A stretch of 64,000 nucleotides of DNA, from positions 62,001-126,000 of the forward strand of contig NZ_JAQFWP010000012.1 of assembly GCF_027706745.1 (NCBI RefSeq), written 5' to 3'. Made by a program: the position numbers and the translations under genes. Origin of the DNA: Nocardiopsis suaedae. GTDB lineage: Bacteria; Actinomycetota; Actinomycetes; Streptosporangiales; Streptosporangiaceae. Every line of letters starts with the position of its first letter. Position 1 is the stretch's first letter. Positions 48,186-57,993 of the stretch are shown here, one piece after another. The notes under the pieces are model-generated. The model was not told the DNA's origin and made no database searches. It was given only the letters and a program-made list of their open reading frames with translations.

Positions 48186-49874
48186 TCAGGACGGGTCGCT
48201 GCGGGTCGCCCACCGCTCAGGGCCGCCCGTGCGGGCCCGCGCCTCGTGGCCCAGCCGGGCCAGGGAGTCCACCGTGCGGCGGGCCTCGGCGGCGCCGCGC
48301 ACCGCCGCCCACGCCCGCACCGGCCCCGGAGGGGTGTCCACGGCGACCGTGGCCCGCCCCCGGCGCCGGGCCAGGGGGCCGACCGCCATCCGCACGCTCT
48401 GCATGCGCGCGTGCGGGACGAACTCGGTGACCTTGCACAGCACGCCGCGACGGGACACGAACAAGCGGTCGTCCACACCGGCCGCGGGGCCGTCGGGGCG
48501 GCCCTCCCGCACCGGGTCGAGCGGCACCCCGGCCGACCGCGCACCCGGGAACACCTCGTCGATCAGCGCGAACGCCAGGTTCCGCGGCGCCACCGGGAGC
48601 AGCGTCGAGGAGTCCATCTGGCGCTCGCCCACGTACCCGGCCACGTTCGCCTCGACCCGGGCCACGCCCAGCGACCGCCACAGCACCGGTTCGACCACGC
48701 GCACCGCCTGCACCCGGCCGGGCGGGACCGTCTGCATCCGCGCCTGGAACGCCCCGTACCGCAGCCGCAGCCCGTCCGGGGACAGCGAGGAGTAGAAGTC
48801 CGTGTACCGGATGAGCGGGCCCAGGAAGCCCCGCATCAGCCCGAGCATCAGCGGCACCGCCCCGCCCAGCACCCCCGGCTCGGCGAAGGCGAAACCGGCG
48901 ACCATGAGCAGCATGAACGCCATGAAGGCCAGCAGCACCGGCAGCCGGAAGGCCAGCGCCCCCAGCAGCAGCGGGAACGGGAGCTTGTACAGAGGCCGCT
49001 CCGGCGCCTCGGGGGCGTTCCCGGCCAGGCCCGCGGCGTGCGCGAGCAGGGCGGCGCGCAGCCGCTCCGCGCGCGGGCGGGTCAGGTAGCGCAGCCGCAC
49101 CTCGCCGGTGTCGCCCCCGGCCAGCTCGACCCGCAGCTCGGCCAGGCCGAACACCTGGGCCAGGATCGGCCGGACCACGTCCACCGCCTGCAGGCGGCTC
49201 AGCGGCACCTCGCGGGACATCCGCCGCAGCAGGCCCTCGTGCACGACGAGGTGGTCGCCGCGCAGCTCGAAGCCGCTGTTCCACCAGGACATCATCGCGT
49301 GGGCGGCCGACCCGCAGGCCACGGCCAGGGCCATCAGCGCGGTCCAGGCCATCCCGAACGGGGCCAGCGCCGGGCCCAGCACGGCGAGGAAGACCAGGGT
49401 CGCCACGGCGGTGCGGAAGGCGGCGGTCCCCCAGTGCGGGCGCTGCGGGCCGCGTACGACGTCGTCGCCGGGCCGGGGCGGCGGTCCGGGCGGCGGGGGC
49501 GGCCCCGCGGGCCCACCCGGACCGCCGGGGGCGCCCGGCGGCAGGAAGCGGACGTTGCCGCCGCCGAACGGCGCCTGGCCGGGGCCGTACGGCGGGGGTC
49601 CGGGCGGGGGTCCCGGCGGCGGGGGGCCGTGCGGCGGCGGGGCGGAGGCGTGCGGAGCCGACGGGTGGGGCGCCCACAGCGGGGCGGGCCCAGCCGCCGG
49701 GGCCCGCGGCGGCGCACCGGCGCCGCGCAGCCGCTCGGGGTCGACCGGCGGCGGCGCCACCTGCTCGACCGCGTTGGTGTCGGTGGGGCCGGTGACCTCA
49801 CGCAGCGGCGGCGGCTCCGGCGGCTCCGGGCGCGGCGGGGTCCGGGCGTCCTCTTCGGCTTCGGCGTCGCTCAC
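48186..49874 (-). CDS. Bacterial PH domain protein, YdbT-like
   Basis: The 562-aa protein has a disordered Pro/Gly-rich N-terminus (about 125 residues), then two transmembrane helices (about 140-185) and repeated bPH2 (DUF304) domains: WWNSGFELRGDHLVVHEGLLRRMSREVPLSRLQAVDVVRPILAQVFGLAELRVELAGG, then ARMQTVPPGRVQAVRVVEPVLWRSLGVARVEANVAGY, then VSRRGVLCKVTEFVPHARMQSVRMAVGPLARRRGRATVAV. It pairs with the YdbS-like gene three bases upstream. In Bacillus, ydbST contributes to resistance to a bacteriocin (from memory); here the role is unknown. Confidence 0.83.
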   Translation of the reverse strand: MSDAEAEEDARTPPRPEPPEPPPLREVTGPTDTNAVEQVAPPPVDPERLRGAGAPPRAPAAGPAPLWAPHPSAPHASAPPPHGPPPPGPPPGPPPYGPGQAPFGGGNVRFLPPGAPGGPGGPAGPPPPPGPPPRPGDDVVRGPQRPHWGTAAFRTAVATLVFLAVLGPALAPFGMAWTALMALAVACGSAAHAMMSWWNSGFELRGDHLVVHEGLLRRMSREVPLSRLQAVDVVRPILAQVFGLAELRVELAGGDTGEVRLRYLTRPRAERLRAALLAHAAGLAGNAPEAPERPLYKLPFPLLLGALAFRLPVLLAFMAFMLLMVAGFAFAEPGVLGGAVPLMLGLMRGFLGPLIRYTDFYSSLSPDGLRLRYGAFQARMQTVPPGRVQAVRVVEPVLWRSLGVARVEANVAGYVGERQMDSSTLLPVAPRNLAFALIDEVFPGARSAGVPLDPVREGRPDGPAAGVDDRLFVSRRGVLCKVTEFVPHARMQSVRMAVGPLARRRGRATVAVDTPPGPVRAWAAVRGAAEARRTVDSLARLGHEARARTGGPERWATRSDPS

Positions 49875-49877
49875 GCG

Positions 49878-50420
49878 TCACAGTCCCGTCGAGAAGGTCT
49901 CGCTCCGCGCGGCCAGGCGGTCGCGCAGTACCACCGCGTCGTCCAGGGGCAGGCCGGGAATGCGGGTGTCGGCGGTGGTGGCGGCCGTGCGCACGCGCAC
50001 CGTGGCGATGCCCAGGGCCTGCTCCAGCAGGTCGGCGGTCACGTCCACCACCTGCATGCGCCCGTAGGGGACGACGACGAGCTGGCGGACCACCGTGCCG
50101 TAGGTCAGGTACAGGTCGGTGGGGCCCTCGGCGTAGCCCCATGAGCGGCGGGCCGGCCCGGCGGCGAACCAGGCCGCGGCGAAGGCGGCGGCCGCCGCGG
50201 CCACGGGCACCGCGGCCGCCTCCGGGCCGAGCCACAGCCAGGCGAGCACCGCACCGGCGACCGCGCAGGGCAGGGCGACGGCGGCGGCGACGGCCCGGCG
50301 GTAGGCGTCGAGCCGCCCGCCGACGCGGGTCCATTCGGTCCCCTCGGGAGGGGCGAACGCCTCCCGCGCGGTCCGGCGCCGCGGTTCGCGGTGCTCTGAG
50401 TCAGACGCGGCGAATTCCAC
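49878..50420 (-). CDS. Bacterial PH domain protein, YdbS-like
   Basis: The 180-aa protein has two transmembrane helices (about residues 40-85) and one bPH2 domain: LYLTYGTVVRQLVVVPYGRMQVVDVTADLLEQALGIATVRVRTAATTADTRIPGLPLDDAVVLRDRLAAR. A GTG at 50420 is used; the frame could extend to a TTG at 50432. It forms an operon with the YdbT-like gene. It lies just downstream of tsr in the same direction, with a hairpin between. Confidence 0.82.
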   Translation of the reverse strand: MEFAASDSEHREPRRRTAREAFAPPEGTEWTRVGGRLDAYRRAVAAAVALPCAVAGAVLAWLWLGPEAAAVPVAAAAAAFAAAWFAAGPARRSWGYAEGPTDLYLTYGTVVRQLVVVPYGRMQVVDVTADLLEQALGIATVRVRTAATTADTRIPGLPLDDAVVLRDRLAARSETFSTGL

Positions 50421-50466
50421 GATTCCAGTCAATCATCCCGGACCCGCCCCGCGCCGTTCCGCCGTG

Positions 50467-50515
50467 CCCGGCGCCCGCCCCGGGCGGCGGATCCCCCCTG
50501 GGCACCGGCGCCGGG
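50467..50515 (-). terminator. Hairpin after tsr
   Basis: CCCGGCGCC (50467-50475) and GGCGCCGGG (50507-50515) form a 9-bp stem with a further small GC stem inside. It starts 7 bases after the tsr stop and may end the resistance-gene transcript and mark the left edge of the biosynthetic cluster. Confidence 0.5.
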
Positions 50516-50521
50516 GCCGCT

Positions 50522-51343
<822 letters not shown>

Positions 51344-51451
51344 ACAGCACCACGAATGCGGACGGACTGCCCGCACACCATCCCGACCTGCACAGACGGC
51401 ACGGCCATCCGGTGAGGGAGGGCACACCGGCGCGGCACGGGCGGGAACGTC

Positions 51452-53275
51452 CTAGGAGAACGGGTGCGGAGGAATGTCCTCAGGCCTTTCCTCGGAGCCG
51501 AGGAGAGAGGGAAAGGGCGACTGTTCCCGGTGGAGCCGGGGAAGCCCTTCCATTCTTCGGTACCGGTGCCCGAACGTCATCGGCAGGAACCCCGGGACAA
51601 AGGCGCGGACGCACACCAGTCCGCGCCACCGCAATTCGGCGGTGGTCATGTCCGCGACGTAGGCCTCGGCCCCGGCTCCGGCGAGCCGGTCGGCCACGTG
51701 GCGCAGGTCGTCCCGGACGGTCGCGTTCTCCGGCGCCCCGGCCGCGAGCTCGGAAAGGCCGACGGAGGGCCCCTCGGATCCGGTCAGGAAGTCGAACCAG
51801 TGCGCCGACGAGGGCAGCGCGCCCAGCAGGGAGTGGTCGTCCAAGGTGCGCACGGCGCCGAAGTCGCGGGCCAGCTCGCGCGCGCGGTCGGCGTTGCCGC
51901 GGAAGTCGGCGCACACGGCGGTGACCAGTCCCGCCAGTTCCATGACGGCGGACTCGGCCGCCGGCTCCGGGTGCAGGCCCGCCCCCGCGGACACGAACCT
52001 GCACGGGCCGGTCGGCGACGCGCGTTCGGCGAGGGCGATGACGACGGGGATCCCCGTGTCGAGGGCGGCCCAGAACAGCCGCACCCGGAAGCCGGTGAAC
52101 ACCTCCACCCGGTCGACGAGGTCGGTGAGCGCCCCGTCCGCCCCGATCTCCGGGAGCCGGAGCCTGCGGTACCAGGTGAGCATGAACGCGTCCCGTTCCA
52201 CGACCTCGAGGATCCCGTGCAGGGCGGCCTCCTCGGGGGTCTGCCCCAGCGCGAACCCGTTCGAGGTGTCGTGGAAGAACGCCTTGCGGCCTCCGCCCCT
52301 GTGCGCCCAGTAGAGCGCCGCCTCCGGGAGGCGGCGCGGCGCTCCGCCCTCGCGGACCGGGGAGACCTCCACCCAGGGCACCGTCTCGTCCTCGTCCAGA
52401 GGGGTGAACGGGAATCCCTCGCCGCGGTACTGCTCCTCCGAGTGGTGGCCCAGGGTCCGCGGGTCGATCGCCGCGTCGCCGAGCTCCCGCAGGGACGCCT
52501 CGATGCGGCCCTCACCGGCGCGGTGGTGGAACCCCGCGTAGCGCTCCAGGCCTTCGAGGACGGCCGTCAGCCTGCTCTGGGCGAACGAGCGCGACCGGCC
52601 GGCGGCGGGCTCCCGGGTCCCGTCGGCCAGGGGAAGGCTCACCTGGGCGCTGGCGATGGGCGAGTCGAGGTCGACGAGCGGCTCCTTGAACAGCGTGTGC
52701 GCGCCCACATAGTCGGCGGTGAGCGTCGGCGGCGGGTTCCTCGGCCCGCGCGGCGCCCGCCCCTGTTTGGCCAGGTCCTCGGCGGGCGAGGAGAAGCGCG
52801 CCGCGGTGGCGGGCGCCTCGGGGGCGCACCGCGCGCAGCCGGTGCGCGGGGGGACCCGGCACAGCCGGACCCCGCCGGTCCCGGGGTCCAGAACGGCCGC
52901 CGTGCCCGGCGGGGAGCCGCCGCCCAGCAGGGCGCCCGCCAGTTCGGCCGCGGCCCGTTCGTCCCCCGGCCCGAGGCCGCGGGCGGCGGCCCCGCCGCCG
53001 GGCACCGGTTCCGGCGTGTGGCCGGGCACCTGTTGGAGCCCGACGAAGCCCGCCAGGCACCCCGGGCACCCGCCCTTCCGGGGGCCGCCGTGCTCGGGCG
53101 GGTCGTACTTCACGAGGTGGACCCGGCCCCGCCACAGCAGGACGGCCAGGGCCGCCCCGCCGGGATGCTCTTCGGCGTGCACGCGGACCGGGCCCGCCGG
53201 TTCGCCGTACACCACCTCGGCCGGGCGGTGCCCGTCCTTGAACAGGAGGTCCAGCAGACCGTCGATGAACGCCAT
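51452..53275 (-). CDS. YcaO-type azoline cyclodehydratase with N-terminal E1-like remnant (first set)
   Basis: The 607-aa protein forms azolines from Cys/Ser/Thr in the precursor peptide, using ATP. Residues 1-190 are a truncated E1-like region with a four-cysteine zinc site (GCPGCLAG near residue 70 and GCARCAPE near 150); residues 190-607 are YcaO, with the ATP-binding blocks ARSFAQSRLTAVLEGLERYAG-like (SRLTAVLEGLERYAGF), EEAALHGILEVVERDAFMLTWY and AAESAVMELAGLVTAV. The C-terminus ends EDIPPHPFS, the Pro-rich tail expected of azoline-forming YcaOs. Start ATG 53275 is 6 bases after the partner stop, and a GAGGGG site lies just upstream. It is the last biosynthetic gene before tsr. Confidence 0.87.
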   Translation of the reverse strand: MAFIDGLLDLLFKDGHRPAEVVYGEPAGPVRVHAEEHPGGAALAVLLWRGRVHLVKYDPPEHGGPRKGGCPGCLAGFVGLQQVPGHTPEPVPGGGAAARGLGPGDERAAAELAGALLGGGSPPGTAAVLDPGTGGVRLCRVPPRTGCARCAPEAPATAARFSSPAEDLAKQGRAPRGPRNPPPTLTADYVGAHTLFKEPLVDLDSPIASAQVSLPLADGTREPAAGRSRSFAQSRLTAVLEGLERYAGFHHRAGEGRIEASLRELGDAAIDPRTLGHHSEEQYRGEGFPFTPLDEDETVPWVEVSPVREGGAPRRLPEAALYWAHRGGGRKAFFHDTSNGFALGQTPEEAALHGILEVVERDAFMLTWYRRLRLPEIGADGALTDLVDRVEVFTGFRVRLFWAALDTGIPVVIALAERASPTGPCRFVSAGAGLHPEPAAESAVMELAGLVTAVCADFRGNADRARELARDFGAVRTLDDHSLLGALPSSAHWFDFLTGSEGPSVGLSELAAGAPENATVRDDLRHVADRLAGAGAEAYVADMTTAELRWRGLVCVRAFVPGFLPMTFGHRYRRMEGLPRLHREQSPFPSLLGSEERPEDIPPHPFS

Positions 53276-53281
53276 TTCCCC

Positions 53282-55012
53282 TCACTCCGCCAGGCCGACG
53301 ATCCACACCGCGTCCCCGCCGCCGGGGAGGGGGAAGGGGGGCGCGAGGTCCTCCGCCCCTCCGGGCGGCGCCACCTGCTTCCACACCTCCTCCCACTCGG
53401 TGTGGTGCGGGTTCACATGGACGAGGACGCCCTCGCCGTTCACCGTGCCGAGCAGGGCGGACGCCGCGGCTTCGGCAGGGCAGGCCCCGTGGCCGACCGC
53501 GCTCCGGGCGCCGCCGTCGGCGACGGCCTGGAACAGGCCGTTCGGGAGCGTCCGGACCGACAGGCCGCCGTCGCCCGCGGCGATGCCGAGTGCCTGGGCC
53601 CTTCGCAGGATGTAGCGGTACAGGCGGGCGCACTCGCCGACGGTCTCCTCCTCGCCGAGCGGCTCCATGGCGCCCCTGTCGGGCGGTTCCCTGAGCGGGG
53701 CGGTACGCAGTAGTGCGCGGTAGAGGGCCTCGTCCCGGGTCCACCCCGCCCCCGCCACCGCGCGGCCGCTCCCCGCGCCCGCCTCCGCCGCGGCTTCCAG
53801 CACGTTCAGGGCCGCCTGGTAGTACGCCTCCCGGGAGGACAGTGTCCGGACGGTCGCGTCGAACCGCCCCAGCGCGGGGTCGACGGCCGCCGCGCGTGCG
53901 GCACCGAACGGCACCTGCGCCAGCGCCGCCCCGTCGACCTCCAGGAAGGGGCCGACCGCCTCGTCCGTCCACGCGCTCAACGACGCCACGATGGCCGCAT
54001 GGTGGTCGTCCGAGCGCTCGGTGTCGTCCGGGGCGTACACGTTCCGGCGCACCACCCTTGAGGCCCCGCCGCCCGCTTCCGCGCGGGGGGCGGGCGCCGC
54101 ACGGCGGCAGGCGCACCCGGCGCTCTGGCCGACCAGGTGGGTGGTCACGGACAGCGTCTCCGGGTCGAAGGCGAGGGCGTTCCAGGGATCCGGCGCCCCT
54201 TCGCCCGCTCCGGCCGCGCGTACGACCACGCTGCGGAGGAGCGCCGAAGCGGCGATGCTCTCCGCCGCCCCGTGGGCGCCTCCTTCCCCGTTCTCCTCCG
54301 CGCTGTTCACCGCCTCCCCGACAACGGCGCGGAGGCCTTTCAGGCACTCCCAGCAGCCGGCGTCCCCGTCCGAGTAGACCGCCCAGAACCCCGCACCGAT
54401 CCGGCCTGTCACGCAGTGGGGCGTCCCCGTGCCGCGCAGCGCCCCCTGCACACCGGCGAGCGCCTCCGGCGACCAGGCGTCGGCCTGGAGGACCACCAGG
54501 TCACGGCCGCCCAGGCGCTCTCCCCCGTCCCGGCCCTCCAGGAACTCCGTGTGGGCCCCGTCCAGCCCCCATTCCTCCGCCCCCGTACGCATGCGCCGCA
54601 GCCATGACGGGCGTCCGGCGAAGGCGATGCGCCGGCCCGCCAGCCGCCGTGCCGCCGCGAACGGGTCGTCGGTGAACCGGGCGAGGTGGCGGACCAGCCA
54701 CGCGGGCTCCGGCCCGGAACCGGGGGCGCGGTCGAGGAGGACCGCGTAGCCGCGCTGTAGGAGCGCCTTCAGCAGGGCGCCGACGACCGGGCGTGCGGCC
54801 TCGTCGTACCCGGCCTCGAGCTCGCGCGCCGTGGCCGTGCCGTCGAGCTCCTGGAGCAGGCGGGAGACGAGGAGGTGGGTCCCCCTCCCCCTGACGGTGA
54901 ACGAGGAGCCGGAGCCGCCGATCCACGCGCCGTCCCGGGTGGCGGCGACCGACACGTCGGGGCGGGCCAGGATGCGGCCCTCCGGGGCCGGGGCGGTGTT
55001 CCTGATCGTCAT
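53282..55012 (-). CDS. Ocin-ThiF-type cyclodehydratase partner (first set)
   Basis: The 576-aa protein has an N-terminal winged-helix leader-binding region (RRE; about residues 20-95, HLLVSRLLQELDGTATARELEAGYDEAARPVVGALLKALLQRGYAVLL), an E1-like Rossmann region (RRIAFAGRPSWLRRM ... GRDLVVLQADAW) and zinc-ligand cysteines CWEC near residue 222 and CAC near 299. The C-terminal about 230 residues carry the YcaO-like helical tail usual in ocin_ThiF_like proteins. It would bind the leader of the precursor and activate the YcaO of the next gene. Spacing is 7 bases to the SagB gene and 6 to the YcaO gene. Confidence 0.85.
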   Translation of the reverse strand: MTIRNTAPAPEGRILARPDVSVAATRDGAWIGGSGSSFTVRGRGTHLLVSRLLQELDGTATARELEAGYDEAARPVVGALLKALLQRGYAVLLDRAPGSGPEPAWLVRHLARFTDDPFAAARRLAGRRIAFAGRPSWLRRMRTGAEEWGLDGAHTEFLEGRDGGERLGGRDLVVLQADAWSPEALAGVQGALRGTGTPHCVTGRIGAGFWAVYSDGDAGCWECLKGLRAVVGEAVNSAEENGEGGAHGAAESIAASALLRSVVVRAAGAGEGAPDPWNALAFDPETLSVTTHLVGQSAGCACRRAAPAPRAEAGGGASRVVRRNVYAPDDTERSDDHHAAIVASLSAWTDEAVGPFLEVDGAALAQVPFGAARAAAVDPALGRFDATVRTLSSREAYYQAALNVLEAAAEAGAGSGRAVAGAGWTRDEALYRALLRTAPLREPPDRGAMEPLGEEETVGECARLYRYILRRAQALGIAAGDGGLSVRTLPNGLFQAVADGGARSAVGHGACPAEAAASALLGTVNGEGVLVHVNPHHTEWEEVWKQVAPPGGAEDLAPPFPLPGGGDAVWIVGLAE

Positions 55013-55019
55013 CGGCGTC

Positions 55020-55721
55020 CTAGGAGTCCGGCCGGTGGGCGTAGGTGGTCGACAGGAGCGGGTGCCGCGTCACGCCGTCGCTCTTCGCCGCCGCCCGCAC
55101 GGCCGCGGCGATGAACCCCCCGAAGACCGTCCCGACGAGCCCGTGGGCCTGGAGCTTGAGGTGGATGTCGTAGGTGGCCATCGCGGCGCGCACCACGACC
55201 GACCGGTAGCCGTGCGGTCCGGCCCACGCGTCGGCCCGGTCGAGCCCGGCGAAGAGGGTGACGATGCCGGCGCCGGTGGCGAACTCCCGCTGGACGCCCA
55301 AGTCCTCCGGGTCCCCGATGGAGTCCGGCGGGGCGACGCGCGCGCACCCCTCCGCGGTGACGCGGTAGACGCCCTCGGGCAGGCCTTCACTGCGCAGGGC
55401 GAAGACGAACGCCTCGAGCGGGCCCGCCTCGACGGCCTCCCCCCAGTCCTCCTCGTCCCGCGCGAGGGCCTCCTGGGCCAGGCGGAGCACCGGCCCGGTC
55501 CGCACCGGGGCCGGGGAGTAGCGCAGCGTCGACCGCCGCGCGCTGAGCGTTTCGTAGAGGTCGCGCTCCGGTTCGCCCCCGCTCACGGAGAGGTCGATGT
55601 CCACCTCCTCGGCGGAGGGGAACGGTGCGGGCTCCCGGGCGGCCGCCTTCCCGTCGCCGGTCGGTGTCCGGGACGCGAGCCCTTCCAGGACCGCGAGCAT
55701 GGTCGTGTGGTCAGTCCTCAC
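55020..55721 (-). CDS. SagB-type azoline dehydrogenase (stand-alone)
   Basis: This FMN-dependent nitroreductase-like enzyme oxidises azolines to azoles. The 233-aa protein has YETLSARRSTLRYSPAPV (FMN-phosphate arginines), LPEGVYRVTAEGCARVAPP and the helix-loop GYRSVVVRAAMATYDIHLKLQAHGLVGTVFGGF. The Lys-Tyr pair reported as catalytic in other SagB proteins is not at the expected place (reads WAGPHGYR). The GTG at 55721 overlaps the upstream stop by 11 bases, with an alternative ATG at 55700. Confidence 0.85.
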   Translation of the reverse strand: MRTDHTTMLAVLEGLASRTPTGDGKAAAREPAPFPSAEEVDIDLSVSGGEPERDLYETLSARRSTLRYSPAPVRTGPVLRLAQEALARDEEDWGEAVEAGPLEAFVFALRSEGLPEGVYRVTAEGCARVAPPDSIGDPEDLGVQREFATGAGIVTLFAGLDRADAWAGPHGYRSVVVRAAMATYDIHLKLQAHGLVGTVFGGFIAAAVRAAAKSDGVTRHPLLSTTYAHRPDS

Positions 55722-57363
55722 GGGTTCCCCCCAGTTCCACGGCGGCCACGACCGGTTCCCCGGTGAGGGAGGTGCCGAGGTGGTCGCACAGGAGCGCGTC
55801 GTCCCAGTCGGGCAGCGGGCGCAGCGCGACGCCGATCCGCTCCGCGGCCTCGCGCGCGGAGGCCAGGTTGCAGCCCGCGTCGAGCATGGTCAGCCGGAAG
55901 CCGAAGGTCCCGTACTTGCGCATCACCTTGGCCAGGTCGCCGGTGACGACCAGGTCGGCCGGGGCCGGGCCGGGTGGGACGCGGGTCCCGATCCTGGCCA
56001 GCCGGTGGTCGCGCTCGACGTAGGCGTACACCCCCACCGGAAGCAGGTCGGGGTCGCGGCAGAGCACGTAGCCGGTGGTGCATCCGATGTTGCCCGCCGC
56101 GGCGGTCCAGCGGCGCACCTGCGTTCCGGCGGCGCTCCCCTCGCCTTCAGGGCGCTCCTGCACCCCGAAGGCGGCTTTGAGGAGCAGGCTCAGGTCGTCC
56201 AGGGTCGGCGCCCCCGCGCGCGCGGGCGGCGGGCCGCCCCCTCCGCGCAGCCGTTCGAGGCGGGGAGGCGGCAGTTCCGTCTTCGGGTTGCTCGGCCACG
56301 TGCGGAACTCCGAAGGCAGGCTCATGTTCTGGGACTGGAAGTGGCCCAGGTGCCCCTTCGGGTCGAGGTAGGACCTCGGAGGCATCGCGACCGAGGCCTC
56401 GTACAGCGCGCTCGACGGCGCCCCCGCCGCCATCGGGCCCCGGCTGTGCGAGCACACCGGGCAGCCCGGACGGGTGGCCCCCGGCGCGTACCGCGTCGAC
56501 AGCCCTTCGAGCCCGATCTCGACCGTGTCCATCGGCAGATGGGTGACGGTGGCGCGGGAGAGGAGGGCGAGGACGTGGTGCGCGGCCAGGCCCGCCGCCA
56601 AGTCCACCGCGTGGCCGGGGGGCGCGCCGCCGGCGCCGCGCTCGTGGGCCGTCGCGCACTCCGCGCACGGGGTGAGGGCGGGGTCGGTGTACGGCCCCAC
56701 GGTGACCGACTCCCCGTCGGCCCGGACCCGGAGGAACGGGACGCCCTCCTCCCAGCACCGCTCCGCCTCCGCGGCCCGTTCGCCGTGCGAGGCGGCGGTC
56801 TCGAAGAAGACGACCATGCGGACGCCGTCCCGCGCCCGCGGAGCGGCCCCGCCGGTGCGCACGGTGCACGTGCCGCCGAAGGCGCGTGCGGCGGCGCCGA
56901 CGAACGCGTCGTCCCCCGCGAGCAGGACGACGCCGCGGGCGAGGCGCTCTGCCCCCTCGGTCCACGAGCGGTTGGCGCCGGTGGAGTTGCCCAGGCGGGA
57001 CAGGAGGCACGCGAACTCGGGGGCCGTCTCGGGCGGCTCGCGGTCGGGGGCCTCCTCCACCGCGCCCGCCGCCCACAGCAGCGCCAGGGCCTTGTAGACG
57101 GCGGGCTCGGAGAGGCCGAGCCGCTCGGCGATCTCACCGTGCCCCCGGCCGCCGTCGCAGGCCTCCGCCAGCGGCAGCAGGTGGTCGGCGGCGAACGCCC
57201 CCCGGAACCGCTGGGACCGGTCCGCGCCGTCCAGCACGACCTCCGCCCCGGTCCGGCGCAGCCGCACGCCGCGGCGCATCACGGGCCGCCGCGGAACGGT
57301 GAGCTGCAGGTCGCCGCCGCGTGCGGCGCGGCCGACGGTCTCGGCCCTGAACTCGGAAACCAT
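55711..57363 (-). CDS. E1-like/SagB fusion protein of the azole pathway (second set)
   Basis: The 550-aa protein joins two parts. Residues 1-330 are an E1-like domain with a winged-helix start (GHGEIAERLGLSEPAVYKALALLWAAGAVEEA) and two C-x2-C zinc pairs (CAEC near 234, CPVC near 304). Residues 390-550 are a short SagB-type domain: RRWTAAAGNIGCTTGYVLC, LPVGVYAYVERDHRLARIG, MRKYGTFGFRLTMLDAGCNLASAREAAERIGV and PDWDDALLCDHLG; here the Lys-Tyr pair (RKYGTFGFR) is present. At about 160 residues the dehydrogenase half is short. It may be the dehydrogenase of a second azole set with its own leader-binding part. Its stop overlaps the stand-alone SagB start. Confidence 0.78.
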   Translation of the reverse strand: MVSEFRAETVGRAARGGDLQLTVPRRPVMRRGVRLRRTGAEVVLDGADRSQRFRGAFAADHLLPLAEACDGGRGHGEIAERLGLSEPAVYKALALLWAAGAVEEAPDREPPETAPEFACLLSRLGNSTGANRSWTEGAERLARGVVLLAGDDAFVGAAARAFGGTCTVRTGGAAPRARDGVRMVVFFETAASHGERAAEAERCWEEGVPFLRVRADGESVTVGPYTDPALTPCAECATAHERGAGGAPPGHAVDLAAGLAAHHVLALLSRATVTHLPMDTVEIGLEGLSTRYAPGATRPGCPVCSHSRGPMAAGAPSSALYEASVAMPPRSYLDPKGHLGHFQSQNMSLPSEFRTWPSNPKTELPPPRLERLRGGGGPPPARAGAPTLDDLSLLLKAAFGVQERPEGEGSAAGTQVRRWTAAAGNIGCTTGYVLCRDPDLLPVGVYAYVERDHRLARIGTRVPPGPAPADLVVTGDLAKVMRKYGTFGFRLTMLDAGCNLASAREAAERIGVALRPLPDWDDALLCDHLGTSLTGEPVVAAVELGGTRED

Positions 57364-57374
57364 GCCACTCCTCC

Positions 57375-57974
57375 CTACGGCAGTGCCGGAACCGGCGACC
57401 GCTCTTCACGGAACCGGGCCCCGCACCGGGTACAGCCGTGCACGGCCACCGTCCGGGCGCTCGACAGACCTCCGGTCACCAGGTCGAACGAGCGCACCGT
57501 TCCCCCGGGCCCGTCGTCCTGCGGCGCCCCGCGCATCTCCGCGAACGCCTGGGCCAGCAGCCCCCGGGCGAGGAACAGGTGCGCGGGGGCGAAGCCCTCC
57601 TCCAGGCCGTACGCCGCGGCGGCCGCCTCGTCGGCCCCGGCCCCCTCGGCGCGCTGTTCGGTGTGCTGCTCGATGCGCCGCAGGTGGCAGGCGTAGCAGG
57701 CGGTCTCCCCCGGGACGACGACCGGGCCGCAGACGATGCGGCGCGGCAGCAGTTCGACGCCGACCGAGGGGACCCCGCGGGCGAAGCCGATCCGGTCGAC
57801 CGCCTCGCGCAGCTCCGGATCGTGGCCCGCGACGATCACCACCAGGGCCTCCGCCTCCGGCAGGTCCTCCTCCCGCGGCGGCCCGTGCACCGCTGTCCGG
57901 CGTCCGGGCGGGATCCGGTGCGCATCGGCGTACTGCTCGGCGAACCGGCCGCGGATCATGTACAGGCAGTCCAT
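57375..57974 (-). CDS. Small E1-like leader-binding protein of the second set
   Basis: The 199-aa protein is a truncated ThiF/E1-like domain: EALVVIVAGHDPELREAVDRIGFARGVPSVGVELLPRRIVCGPVVVPGETACYACHLRRIEQH, with zinc-type cysteines CYAC near residue 95 and CTRC near 185 (VAVHGCTRCGARFREE). It is annotated in relatives as TOMM precursor leader peptide-binding protein. It lacks an RRE and a catalytic region. It lies 11 and 19 bases from its neighbours in the operon. A direct role as partner of the second YcaO is likely. Confidence 0.75.
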   Translation of the reverse strand: MDCLYMIRGRFAEQYADAHRIPPGRRTAVHGPPREEDLPEAEALVVIVAGHDPELREAVDRIGFARGVPSVGVELLPRRIVCGPVVVPGETACYACHLRRIEQHTEQRAEGAGADEAAAAAYGLEEGFAPAHLFLARGLLAQAFAEMRGAPQDDGPGGTVRSFDLVTGGLSSARTVAVHGCTRCGARFREERSPVPALP

Positions 57975-57993
57975 CTGCTCCCCCGTCTCGTGC

